Below, in pieces: positions 30,561 to 38,702 of a DNA stretch of 64,000 nucleotides. The translations under genes and the position numbers were made by a program. Each line of letters begins with the position of its first letter. Positions within the stretch are counted from its first letter, which is position 1. The notes under the pieces were generated by a model. That model was not told the origin of the DNA. It made no database searches and was given only the letters and a program-made list of their open reading frames with translations. The stretch comes from Bacteroidales bacterium (lineage in GTDB: Bacteria; Bacteroidota; Bacteroidia; Bacteroidales; UBA1402), in NCBI GenBank assembly GCA_021373135.1, contig JAJFTH010000006.1, positions 248,001 to 312,000 of the forward strand, given 5' to 3'.

Positions 30561-33500
30561 CGCTTTCTGATATTGCTTTGAAACGTCCGGTCGCTGCGAC
30601 CGTATTGAGCCTCGTCATCATTCTTTTGGGTGCTGTGGGTTTTAATTTTCTGGGAGTCCGTCTCTATCCGGCCATTGATCCTCCGGTCATTACCGTACAA
30701 ACCTCTTATACTGGTGCCAATTCTGAAATCATTGAATCGCAGGTAACAGAACCTCTCGAAAAAGCCATCAACGGCATTGAGGGTGTGAAGTCCATTACTT
30801 CACAATCGGCCATCGGATCCAGTCAAATCACTGTTGAATTTGAACTTGGTTCCGATTTGGAAAAAGCAGCCAATGATGTGCGTGATAAGGTGTCACAGGC
30901 CATGAGGAACCTGCCGCAGGATATTGATGCCCAACCAACCGTCACCAAAGCGGATGCCGACAGTGACCCCATCATCACATTGATTGCACAGAGCAACAAC
31001 ATGAGTGGCATTGAACTGAGTGATTATGCCGAGAATGTTTTGCAGGAAAAACTCCAGACTATTCCCGGTGTCAGTTCTGTCTCCATTTACGGACAACTGA
31101 AACCGGCCATGCGTTTATGGCTCGATCCGCAAAAGATGGTTGCCTATAAGCTGACGGCATCTGATGTTAAAACGGCGTTGGCCAATGAAAATGTAGAAAT
31201 GCCCGGAGGTAAAATCCGGGGAAATGCCACAGAGTTGATTGTAAGGACTCATGGCCGTTTAGTGACAGAAGACGATTTCAATAATCTGATCATCAAGCAA
31301 ACAGAAAATCAGGTTGTCAAGTTGAAAGATATCGGGGAAGCCATACTTGGGCCTCAGGATGAAGAATCAGGGGCTAAAATAAACGGTGTCAACGGTGTGT
31401 CGATAGCCTTGATACCGCTTCCCGGTGCAAACGATATCCAGATTGCCGATGAATTCTATAAACGTTTGGATCAAATCAATCAAACGAGTCCCGCAGGAAT
31501 GGAGTTGGTTGTGGGACGTGACAAGTCTCTTTTTGTAAGACAGTCTGTGAGCGATGTGGTAGAAACACTTCTCATTTCCATATTTTTGGTGGTGCTGATC
31601 ATTTTCTTATTTTTCAGAAACTGGATCATAGCCTTACGGCCGTTGATTGATATTCCGGTATCCCTGATCGGGACCTTTTTCGTCATGTATATTTTCGGCT
31701 TTTCCATCAATGTCTTAACTCTATTGGGAATAGTTTTGGCGACAGGACTTGTGGTTGATGATGGTATTGTAGTCACCGAAAATATCTTCAAACGGATTGA
31801 GCGGGGGATGAACAAATGGCAGGCGGCTTTTGAAGGTACGCGTGAGATTTTCTTTGCGGTTATTTCGACCTCCCTGACTTTGGCGATAGTCTTTATCCCT
31901 GTCATTTTTCTGCAAGGTTTTACGGGTAGATTATTCCGTGAATTCGGAATCGTAGTGGCCAGTGCCGTGCTGATTTCCGCATTGGTATCACTGACACTGA
32001 CGCCTGTGCTGAACGTGGTCCTTGGTGGATCGAAGGCCGGCCATTCCAATTTCTATGTAGCTACAGAACCTTTCTTTGTGGGAATGGAAAAAAAGTACAG
32101 ACGATTGCTGACCTTTTTTATTTGCAACAGATGGATTTCTTTTTCCGTTCTCGGATTATGTATTGTCATGATTTTCGTTTTCTCAAAATCGCTCAAATCG
32201 GAATTGGCACCTCTGGAAGATCACAGTTACCTTAGAACGTCGGTGAAGGCACCTGAAGGCACGGAATATTCCACTACTCAGGCAATTATAGACAAGATAG
32301 CCCAAATAAACAGGGATTCTTTTCCTGAATCAAAATATGTCCTTGCCCGGTATGGAAGTGGTGGAGGAAACTCCGGTGCCAATACCGGATCTATCAATAC
32401 CTATCTTTCGGATCCATCAGAACGAAAAGCTTCCCAGCAGAATATTTACGACAGACTCTCAAAAATTTATGAAACCATTCCTGATGCCAAGGTCATAGCC
32501 AGCCAGGAACCGACCATTGCCACAGCTACATCCAGGGGATTGCCTGTTCAATTTGTTTTGCAGAATCTGGATTTTGCCAAGATACAGAAAGTTTTACCCG
32601 CATTTTTGGATGAAGCGCAAAACAGTCCTGTGTTTAAAAATGTGGATGTTGATTTGAAATTCAATAAGCCTGAAATAAATCTGACGGTAGACCGGCTGAA
32701 AGCGAACGCGCTTGGTGTAAACGAGAAGGACATTTCCGATGTGCTCGATTTGGCTTTTAGTGGCGGCCGATACGGTTATTTCTTGCGTAACAACAAGCAA
32801 TATTATGTGATTGGGCAGGTTGCACGTGAAGACAGGAGCACACCGGCAGACATTTCTTCCATGTATGTGAAGTCCGAAACAGGAAACATGATACAACTGG
32901 ACAATCTGGTTAAAGTGGAAGAAAACAGCAATCCTCCGATTTTGTACCATTTCAATCGTTACAAATCTGCAACGATTTCTGCCAATCTGGCCAAAGGAAT
33001 GGCTTTGGGGGATGGCATTGATGAAATGCAGAGAATAGCCGGCAAATTGTTGGATAAATCATTCAACACATCGTTGGCCGGTCCGTCCAGGGATTTTCAG
33101 GAAAGTCGGTCGAATATTTCGTTTGCCCTGGTTTTGGCACTATTGCTGATTTATTTGATTCTTGCCGCCCAATTTGAAAGCTTCCGGGATCCGTTCATTA
33201 TCATGTTGACTGTTCCGATGGCGATTGCCGGGGCAATGCTTTCGCTTTGGATTTTCGGTCAAACCATCAATATTTTTTCCGAAATCGGAATGATTCTTTT
33301 AATCGGAATTGTGACGAAGAATGGTATTTTGATTGTTGAATTTGCCAATCAGAAACGGAAACTGGGTATGAATAAACGGGTTGCCGCCTTTGAAGCTGCT
33401 TCAGCGCGTTTTAGGCCCATTCTGATGACGTCGTTGGCAACCATTTTCGGCGCATTTCCCATTGCGCTGGCATTGGGATCCGGTGCTACCAGCCGGGTAC

Positions 33501-33616
33501 CGTTGGGTATTGTGGTTGTCGGCGGATTATTCTTTTCCTTGCTGCTCACCCTGTTCGTTATTCCGACGACCTACATTGCACTTTCAGGAAAGAAAGACTA
33601 TTCAAGCAAATATTAA
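30557..33616 (+). CDS. RND efflux pump, HAE-1 family inner-membrane transporter
   Basis: A 1019-residue proton-driven exporter related to AcrB/MexF. The N-terminal half starts SDIALKRPVAATVLSLVII (TM1), has the porter domain with QSAIGSSQITVEFELGSD, and TM4 with VLATGLVVDDGIVVTENIFK carrying the two proton-relay Asp residues. The second half repeats the fold, ending with ILLIGIVTKNGILIVEFANQ and GAFPIALALGSGATSR. Substrate is likely hydrophobic drugs, bile salts or detergents by family knowledge. It overlaps the adaptor by 4 bp and is followed 5 bp later by a TolC-like gene, completing a tripartite operon. Confidence 0.95.
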   Translation: MTLSDIALKRPVAATVLSLVIILLGAVGFNFLGVRLYPAIDPPVITVQTSYTGANSEIIESQVTEPLEKAINGIEGVKSITSQSAIGSSQITVEFELGSDLEKAANDVRDKVSQAMRNLPQDIDAQPTVTKADADSDPIITLIAQSNNMSGIELSDYAENVLQEKLQTIPGVSSVSIYGQLKPAMRLWLDPQKMVAYKLTASDVKTALANENVEMPGGKIRGNATELIVRTHGRLVTEDDFNNLIIKQTENQVVKLKDIGEAILGPQDEESGAKINGVNGVSIALIPLPGANDIQIADEFYKRLDQINQTSPAGMELVVGRDKSLFVRQSVSDVVETLLISIFLVVLIIFLFFRNWIIALRPLIDIPVSLIGTFFVMYIFGFSINVLTLLGIVLATGLVVDDGIVVTENIFKRIERGMNKWQAAFEGTREIFFAVISTSLTLAIVFIPVIFLQGFTGRLFREFGIVVASAVLISALVSLTLTPVLNVVLGGSKAGHSNFYVATEPFFVGMEKKYRRLLTFFICNRWISFSVLGLCIVMIFVFSKSLKSELAPLEDHSYLRTSVKAPEGTEYSTTQAIIDKIAQINRDSFPESKYVLARYGSGGGNSGANTGSINTYLSDPSERKASQQNIYDRLSKIYETIPDAKVIASQEPTIATATSRGLPVQFVLQNLDFAKIQKVLPAFLDEAQNSPVFKNVDVDLKFNKPEINLTVDRLKANALGVNEKDISDVLDLAFSGGRYGYFLRNNKQYYVIGQVAREDRSTPADISSMYVKSETGNMIQLDNLVKVEENSNPPILYHFNRYKSATISANLAKGMALGDGIDEMQRIAGKLLDKSFNTSLAGPSRDFQESRSNISFALVLALLLIYLILAAQFESFRDPFIIMLTVPMAIAGAMLSLWIFGQTINIFSEIGMILLIGIVTKNGILIVEFANQKRKLGMNKRVAAFEAASARFRPILMTSLATIFGAFPIALALGSGATSRVPLGIVVVGGLFFSLLLTLFVIPTTYIALSGKKDYSSKY

Positions 33617-33621
33617 GTTTT

Positions 33622-34914
33622 ATGAGAATAATACAAACCCTGATTTTATTTATGCTGGTTTCCACAGCCTATGGTCAGAATGTTCTGACCATAGAAGAAG
33701 CTGTCAATACCGCTCTGAAAAATAATTTCGACATTCGGGTGGCCCGCAATAATGCAGAAATAGCAAAGATCAACAATACACCGGGAAATGCCGGCATGTT
33801 GCCAACGATTGGTGTGACCGGTGCCGGAAGTTATGAAAACGATAATGTGCACCAAAAATATTCGGTCGGAGAGGATAAAAAATATCCTGCGCTTTCCACG
33901 ACTTCGTTTAGCGCAGGTACCGAACTTGCATGGACTTTGTTCGATGGTGGAAAAATGTTTGTGACCAGGAACAAATTGCGCCAGATTGAAGCTCTTGGTG
34001 AAATCCAGTTTAAAGAACAAGTCTTGCAGACCCAATATGATGTAATAGCTGCTTATTATGATGTCGTAAGGCAGAAACAACAATTGAAATCTTACAACGA
34101 GGCCATCAATTTCAACCGTGAACGGGTAAAAATTGCCCAAACAGGTTTTGATGCCGGTTCGCTTTTGAAAACCGATTTGCTTCAGGCAAAAATTGATTTG
34201 AACGTTGCTACGGAAAATGCCATAAACCAGCAATATGTGATTGAAGCCGGCAAGAAAAACCTGAATCGGTTGTTGGGCAGAAATCCGGAAACTACATTTG
34301 AAATTGCCGATGTCATTCCATTGGACTATTCTCCGGACAAGGCTGATTTGCTCAGGAAGCTCAATTCTTCCAATACCGCCATTTTGTCTTTGCAGAAGCA
34401 GGTCGAAATAGCAGAATGGACGTTGAGGGAGAATAAAAAGTCCAATTTACCGGTTCTGAACCTGAATGCCGGTTACTATTTGTCTCAAACCGACAATTCG
34501 GATGGGACGATTTTAAGCAACCGTTCAATCGGTCCTCAGGTCGGTGGAAAAGTCTCTATTCCATTGTACACGGCAGGTGAAAATAAACGTAAGATTTCTG
34601 AGGCAAAACTTCAGCTTCAATCGGCCGAATATAATCTGGAGAATATTAAATTGCAGGTAAGTACCGATTTGGAGAATACCTTGACAGAATTTGAAAATCA
34701 ACAACGCTTGGTTCAGATAGAAAGTGAAAACAGCAGCCTGACAAAAGAAAACTTTGAGATCAGCATTCAGCGTCTCAGACTTGGTCAGACCAATTCTTTA
34801 GAAGTCCATCAGGCACAGGAGGATTACATCCAGTCGTGTTCCAGATTCATCAATTTCAAATACAACCTCAAGATGGCTGAGACGAAACTGCAACAATTGA
34901 TTTCCACTTTATAG
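33622..34914 (+). CDS. TolC-family outer-membrane efflux channel
   Basis: The outer-membrane duct of the tripartite pump. The 430-residue product has a signal peptide (MRIIQTLILFMLVSTAYGQ), then TolC repeats: LTIEEAVNTALKNNFDIRVA at the start of repeat 1, a long coiled coil with QLKSYNEAINFNRERVKIAQ, and repeat 2 from about residue 220, ending in a helix with KYNLKMAETKLQQLISTL. No lipobox is seen. It closes the efflux operon and converges on hipA with 17 bp between stops. Confidence 0.92.
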   Translation: MRIIQTLILFMLVSTAYGQNVLTIEEAVNTALKNNFDIRVARNNAEIAKINNTPGNAGMLPTIGVTGAGSYENDNVHQKYSVGEDKKYPALSTTSFSAGTELAWTLFDGGKMFVTRNKLRQIEALGEIQFKEQVLQTQYDVIAAYYDVVRQKQQLKSYNEAINFNRERVKIAQTGFDAGSLLKTDLLQAKIDLNVATENAINQQYVIEAGKKNLNRLLGRNPETTFEIADVIPLDYSPDKADLLRKLNSSNTAILSLQKQVEIAEWTLRENKKSNLPVLNLNAGYYLSQTDNSDGTILSNRSIGPQVGGKVSIPLYTAGENKRKISEAKLQLQSAEYNLENIKLQVSTDLENTLTEFENQQRLVQIESENSSLTKENFEISIQRLRLGQTNSLEVHQAQEDYIQSCSRFINFKYNLKMAETKLQQLISTL

Positions 34915-34931
34915 AATATTTGTCATTTTAC

Positions 34932-36236
34932 CTATTTTAGGTTTATCAGTGTTTTTGCAATTTCATCACGAAGCTCTGGTGAAACATCCACTTCATCGGC
35001 AAAATCCTTCCATCGGCCTACCGTGTTATTTATTTCCTCTATCGCCGCTTCTGCCTTTTTGTTCTTGATGGATGCACCTACGGTTAATAGATCTTCTTTG
35101 GTGATGCCGCTTCGTTTGCCGTTGATGCTTAAAGCGTGTTGGCTTATCCATTGGTGATTTGGCTGGTAAGCATGACAAATATCGTATGCCGGAGCAAGTT
35201 CCCAGTTTCCACCTTTTTTAAGCATGAAGGAAAAATTCTTGGTATGATCGTCACAGTTTTGTGCCAGTACATTGAATACCATTCTTCTGAACATTTGCTC
35301 TGAGGCTGGATATGATAGTCTTAGCTCCTGCATGGTTTGAAAAAGCTGTTCATAACTGAAGCTTGTTATTGCGTTATAATCGAAGTGTTTGAGCGCACAA
35401 AATGTTTGTATATGATGTTTGGTCGCACCGTCTTCACGGTCAAAACGTCTGGTCATAAAATGAGCCCTTCCGTTTTCTTCCAATAGTCTGGAAGGCATCA
35501 TTTCAATTTCACAGGCCTTTGCCATATTGTAGTATGCCATCTCTACTCTTCCATAACCTTGAGTTTTTCCCAATTGCACATTACTGACGTCATCCAATTT
35601 TAACAGCCAATGCTCAAATCCTTTTGGAGCGATCGTTTGACCGGATTTCACTTCTCCAGTCTTTTCGTTGTAGGTGATGATGGCTTTGGGTCTGGCTCCA
35701 CCGGCTGAAGTTCCAATTTTCAAAATATCCAACATCGCTTTTTCTTCATCCTGTTGCAAATTGGTGGAGAATGCTTCTTTTTTAGAAAGCATCTTTTGAG
35801 CAATATCAACCAAACTTTCTATTTCTACAGAGAATGCCCTTTTCCTTTCCTGAAAGGTGACTGGTTCAAATTCCAAGGCTCCCATGCCTCTGGTTCCGAT
35901 AAAACAAAGCATCTCTACAGGATTCATGCTGTTCAGCGGACGGCCTTGTTGTGCCAGCCATAAATTGATGAGCTCATTGCCATATCTGTCCGGAAGCATA
36001 TCTGCCAATAATCCCGGAAGCCCTTTAAAGGCATCCGTTGATGCATCAGGCTTTTTCCTCAAGGATGGAAATTCAAAAATTGTTTTTTCTGAGTGTACAG
36101 GCATCTGCAAGGGTGCCAAATCCCAATTCAGTTGTCTGAATTTAGGATTGTATTCAAAGGTGGCTATACCTGTAGCTTCGTTCCACGCCACAGCCCCTGC
36201 CAGTTCGCCCCATATTTTTACGTATGCTGTATCCAT
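34932..36236 (-). CDS. hipA: HipA-like Ser/Thr kinase toxin
   Basis: HipA toxins phosphorylate a translation factor (GltX in E. coli) and induce dormancy. The 434-residue product has the N-subdomain (YVKIWGELAGAVAW), the Ser-containing loop GTSAGGARPKAII (the segment that is autophosphorylated in HipA), the catalytic loop NCDDHTKNFSFM with the base Asp, and the metal-binding PAYDICHAY. All kinase motifs are intact. The codon abutting the hipB stop is TTG; ATG at 36236 (MDTAYVKIWG) is preferred, 9 bp after hipB. Length matches the family. It is probably the toxin of a functional toxin-antitoxin module, though HipA targets vary. Confidence 0.9.
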   Translation of the reverse strand: MDTAYVKIWGELAGAVAWNEATGIATFEYNPKFRQLNWDLAPLQMPVHSEKTIFEFPSLRKKPDASTDAFKGLPGLLADMLPDRYGNELINLWLAQQGRPLNSMNPVEMLCFIGTRGMGALEFEPVTFQERKRAFSVEIESLVDIAQKMLSKKEAFSTNLQQDEEKAMLDILKIGTSAGGARPKAIITYNEKTGEVKSGQTIAPKGFEHWLLKLDDVSNVQLGKTQGYGRVEMAYYNMAKACEIEMMPSRLLEENGRAHFMTRRFDREDGATKHHIQTFCALKHFDYNAITSFSYEQLFQTMQELRLSYPASEQMFRRMVFNVLAQNCDDHTKNFSFMLKKGGNWELAPAYDICHAYQPNHQWISQHALSINGKRSGITKEDLLTVGASIKNKKAEAAIEEINNTVGRWKDFADEVDVSPELRDEIAKTLINLK

Positions 36237-36245
36237 CTTTACCAA

Positions 36246-36590
36246 TCATTTTTTTTCACCGACATCATTTTTCTTACCCCTTGCCCTTTTTCTTTTCCCT
36301 TGTTCTGCTTTCGCCAGCACTAAGGGGCTGATGGTTTTTTGTACAACAAAAACATCCATCGTGTGCAATTGGTCTAACACCCTCAATACCTGTATCAGGG
36401 TGGTCAAAGTGACCGTCTCTCCTCTTTCAAGCAAACTCAGTGTAGAGCGACTGATACTTGCAGCATGGGCCAACTCCTCCTGGGTTTTGTTTTGTTCCAG
36501 TCTATGGTACTTCACAAAAATTCCGATTTGATTTGCCAGAGCTTTGTCGCTCATGGCCCTCCAATTATTGGATGATAAATCAGCCATCAT
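36246..36590 (-). CDS. hipB: HipB-like XRE-family antitoxin
   Basis: A 114-residue DNA-binding protein that should repress its own operon and neutralise HipA. The helix-turn-helix spans about residues 22-75 (IGIFVKYHRLEQNKTQEELA, ISRSTLSLLERGETVTLTTL). The C-terminal tail is very basic (KAEQGKRKRARGKKNDVGEKK, 21 residues with a break), unlike E. coli HipB, and may add DNA affinity. It precedes hipA by 9 bp. The upstream region carries a promoter and two palindromes suited to autoregulation. Confidence 0.88.
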   Translation of the reverse strand: MMADLSSNNWRAMSDKALANQIGIFVKYHRLEQNKTQEELAHAASISRSTLSLLERGETVTLTTLIQVLRVLDQLHTMDVFVVQKTISPLVLAKAEQGKRKRARGKKNDVGEKK

Positions 36591-36625
36591 GATTTGTTTT
36601 GATGTTTAATGTTTGTGATGTAGTG

Positions 36626-36657
36626 CAAATATAAATATTTATTCAAAATAATCACAA
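36626..36657 (-). promoter_or_regulatory. Promoter of hipBA
   Basis: Minus strand TTG (36655-36657), 21-bp spacer, TATATTTG (36626-36633), about 35 bp upstream of hipB. Confidence 0.55.
36627..36640. promoter_or_regulatory. Palindrome over the hipBA -7 box (putative operator)
   Basis: AAATAT-AA-ATATTT, perfect 6-bp arms overlapping the -7 element; AT-rich, so less specific than the neighbouring site. Confidence 0.35.
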
Positions 36658-36665
36658 TTTTGAAT
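36641..36665. promoter_or_regulatory. Palindrome over the hipBA -33 box (putative HipB operator)
   Basis: ATTCAAAAT (36641-36649) and ATTTTGAAT (36657-36665) are perfect 9-bp arms with a 7-bp centre, lying across the TTG element. The position would let bound HipB dimer block polymerase. Confidence 0.5.
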
Positions 36666-36784
36666 GAAAATATACGCATTAAATGATATAAATCAATATA
36701 ACGAATGAAATACCATGCAGGATATTTTGTTTTTCAAGATTTACGGTATAAACGAAGTGTTTTATAGTGTGACCAAACGTCGGG

Positions 36785-37744
36785 TTATTTGTTGAAATCA
36801 ATGATGTCATGAATGGTTATCAGACCCACAATCGCTGAACTATCTTTAGGCTCGCAGACGGCAAGTGAGGTAATTTTGCTGGCGGTCATCATTTCGAGGG
36901 CGTCGTTGATTTGGGCGTTTTTGGCAATTTTCTTGAAACCATGGGTCATGAAGTCAATGGCTCGTTTACTGATTACATCGTCAAAATTCTGAATGGCGCG
37001 GCGAATATCTCCGTCAGTGATGATTCCGGTCATTTTATTATCGTTGTTCATAACCATGGTCATGCCTTTCCTGCGGTCGCTGATGACGTAGATGACATCC
37101 TTGAAGGAGTCGCTTTCACGAACGACAGGGATTTCACCGGTCATGAGATCTTCGACTCTGGTGAGCAGGCGACGTCCTAAGGCACCTCCCGGATGAAACA
37201 TGGCGTAGTTTTCCGCCTTGAAATTTCTTTTCTCCATCAAGCAGATGGTGAGGGCATCGCCCATCACCAAGGTGGCGGTGGTTGATGTGGTCGGAGCCAG
37301 GTCAAGGGGGCAGGCCTCTTTGGTTACACCGATATTGAGGATGTAGTCTGCTTCCTTGGCTAAGGATGATTCGAGGTCACCGGTCATGGCAACGATGGTT
37401 GCACCAATCTTACGCAGAGGAGACAGGATATTCAGGATTTCATGAGAACTTCCGCTGTTGGAAATGGCGATGACGATATCTTCTTTTCTGACCATTCCAA
37501 GGTCACCATGTAAGGCATCTGTGGAGTTCATGAAGACAGCAAGTGTACCTGTCGAAGCCATGGATGCGGCTATCTTTTTCCCGATCAGGCCGGTTTTTCC
37601 GATACCTGTGACGACTACTTTTCCTTTACAGTTGTAAATCAGTTCAACAACTTCGTTTATTTCGTTTCCGATATTGGCACTGACCTTTTGCAATTCGCAA
37701 ATTTCCTGGTCAAATACCTCCCGGCTTCTTTGTATAAAATCCAT
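36785..37744 (-). CDS. kdsD: Arabinose-5-phosphate isomerase (KdsD/KpsF)
   Basis: Converts ribulose 5-phosphate to arabinose 5-phosphate, the first step to KDO of LPS. The 319-residue product has a SIS domain (VVVTGIGKTGLIGKKIAASM; AISNSGSSHEILNIL; GVTKEACPLDLAPTTSTTAT) and two C-terminal CBS domains from about residue 205 (GEIPVVRESDSFKDVIYVIS; KITSLAVCEPKDSSAIVGL). Its start overlaps the kdsA stop by one base (TAATG), so the two are co-translated. Confidence 0.93.
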   Translation of the reverse strand: MDFIQRSREVFDQEICELQKVSANIGNEINEVVELIYNCKGKVVVTGIGKTGLIGKKIAASMASTGTLAVFMNSTDALHGDLGMVRKEDIVIAISNSGSSHEILNILSPLRKIGATIVAMTGDLESSLAKEADYILNIGVTKEACPLDLAPTTSTTATLVMGDALTICLMEKRNFKAENYAMFHPGGALGRRLLTRVEDLMTGEIPVVRESDSFKDVIYVISDRRKGMTMVMNNDNKMTGIITDGDIRRAIQNFDDVISKRAIDFMTHGFKKIAKNAQINDALEMMTASKITSLAVCEPKDSSAIVGLITIHDIIDFNK

Positions 37745-38577
37745 TATTGTCTTTTTATAATTGTGTCAATTTCAATAGCTTTCTGTAAAATGTCGCGAAC
37801 GTCATCCATCCGGAGTTGGTTAGGCCCGTCAGAGAAGGCATGGTCCGGGTCTGGGTGGACTTCTATAAAAATGGAATCCACGCCTACGGCTAAAGCGGCT
37901 CGCATGAGTGGTGGAACCATTTCCCGGTTTCCACCGGTGGAGGGACCCTTACCTCCCGGTTTCTGGACGGAATGAGTGGCGTCAAAAACGACGGGATATC
38001 CATAAGAGCGCATGACAACCAATCCGGTCATATCCACTATCAGATTGTTGTAGCCGAAAGAACTGCCTCGTTCGCAAAGCAAAATCTTTTCATTACCGGC
38101 CTCTTCCAGTTTGTTGATGACATTTTTCATATCCCAAGGTGCCATGAATTGTCCTTTTTTCACATTGATGACCTTTCCGGTTTTGGCGGCTGCCACGAGC
38201 AAATCAGTTTGTCTGGATAAAAAGGCCGGTATCTGGATCATGTCAACGACGTCTCCTACTGGAGCACATTGCCAGGTTTCATGAACGTCTGTCACGATAG
38301 GAATATTTAGTTCCTCTTTTACTTTCTGCAAGATGGCCAGACCTTTTTCGATTCCAACCCCTCGTGGTGAATGTATGGAAGAACGGTTTGCTTTATCGTA
38401 AGAGGATTTAAAGACAAGATGGAGACCCAGTTCTTCGCAAGTTTTTTTGAGATATTCGGCTACCATCATTGTCATCGATTCACTCTCAATGGCGCATGGC
38501 CCTGCAATCAGAGCGAACCTTTCGTTGCCGCCGATGTTGAATCGTTCTGCAACGCGCACGCTTTTAGTACTTTGCAT
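37744..38577 (-). CDS. kdsA: 3-deoxy-D-manno-octulosonate-8-phosphate synthase
   Basis: KdsA condenses phosphoenolpyruvate with arabinose 5-phosphate to KDO-8-phosphate in the cytosol. The 277-residue TIM barrel shows LIAGPCAIESES with Cys28, FKSSYDKANRSSIHSPRG, VTDVHETWQ, FDATHSVQKPGG and EVHPDPDHAFSDGPNQL. Cys at position 28 together with the later His, Glu and Asp is the metal ligand set of the metal-dependent class (Aquifex type), not the Asn of E. coli KdsA. It sits upstream of kdsD with 1-bp overlap, so both KDO precursor steps form one operon. Confidence 0.95.
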   Translation of the reverse strand: MQSTKSVRVAERFNIGGNERFALIAGPCAIESESMTMMVAEYLKKTCEELGLHLVFKSSYDKANRSSIHSPRGVGIEKGLAILQKVKEELNIPIVTDVHETWQCAPVGDVVDMIQIPAFLSRQTDLLVAAAKTGKVINVKKGQFMAPWDMKNVINKLEEAGNEKILLCERGSSFGYNNLIVDMTGLVVMRSYGYPVVFDATHSVQKPGGKGPSTGGNREMVPPLMRAALAVGVDSIFIEVHPDPDHAFSDGPNQLRMDDVRDILQKAIEIDTIIKRQ

Positions 38578-38636
38578 GGTTTATTCTTTTATTCTGTCCT
38601 GTGCAAATGGTTATCTTTGGCGGACTGTTTCTTGTG

Positions 38637-38644
38637 CAAAGATA
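38637..38644 (-). promoter_or_regulatory. Possible -7 element of kdsA-kdsD
   Basis: TATCTTTG on the minus strand, 60 bp upstream of kdsA; no TTG at the correct distance. Confidence 0.3.
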
Positions 38645-38666
38645 TTCTTTCTTAACGGAAAAAGTC

Positions 38667-38674
38667 TACCTTTG
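38667..38674 (+). promoter_or_regulatory. Probable -7 element of metH
   Basis: TACCTTTG, 28 bp upstream of the metH ATG. The short leader leaves no room for a cobalamin or SAM riboswitch. Confidence 0.4.
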
Positions 38675-38702
38675 TACCTAATAATTCCATAGATTCATTT
38701 TT

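Noticed and set aside
38578-38702. Cobalamin or SAM riboswitch ahead of metH
   Set aside because: The 125-bp gap contains promoter-like elements within 30 bp of the start and no B12-box or SAM-type stems.
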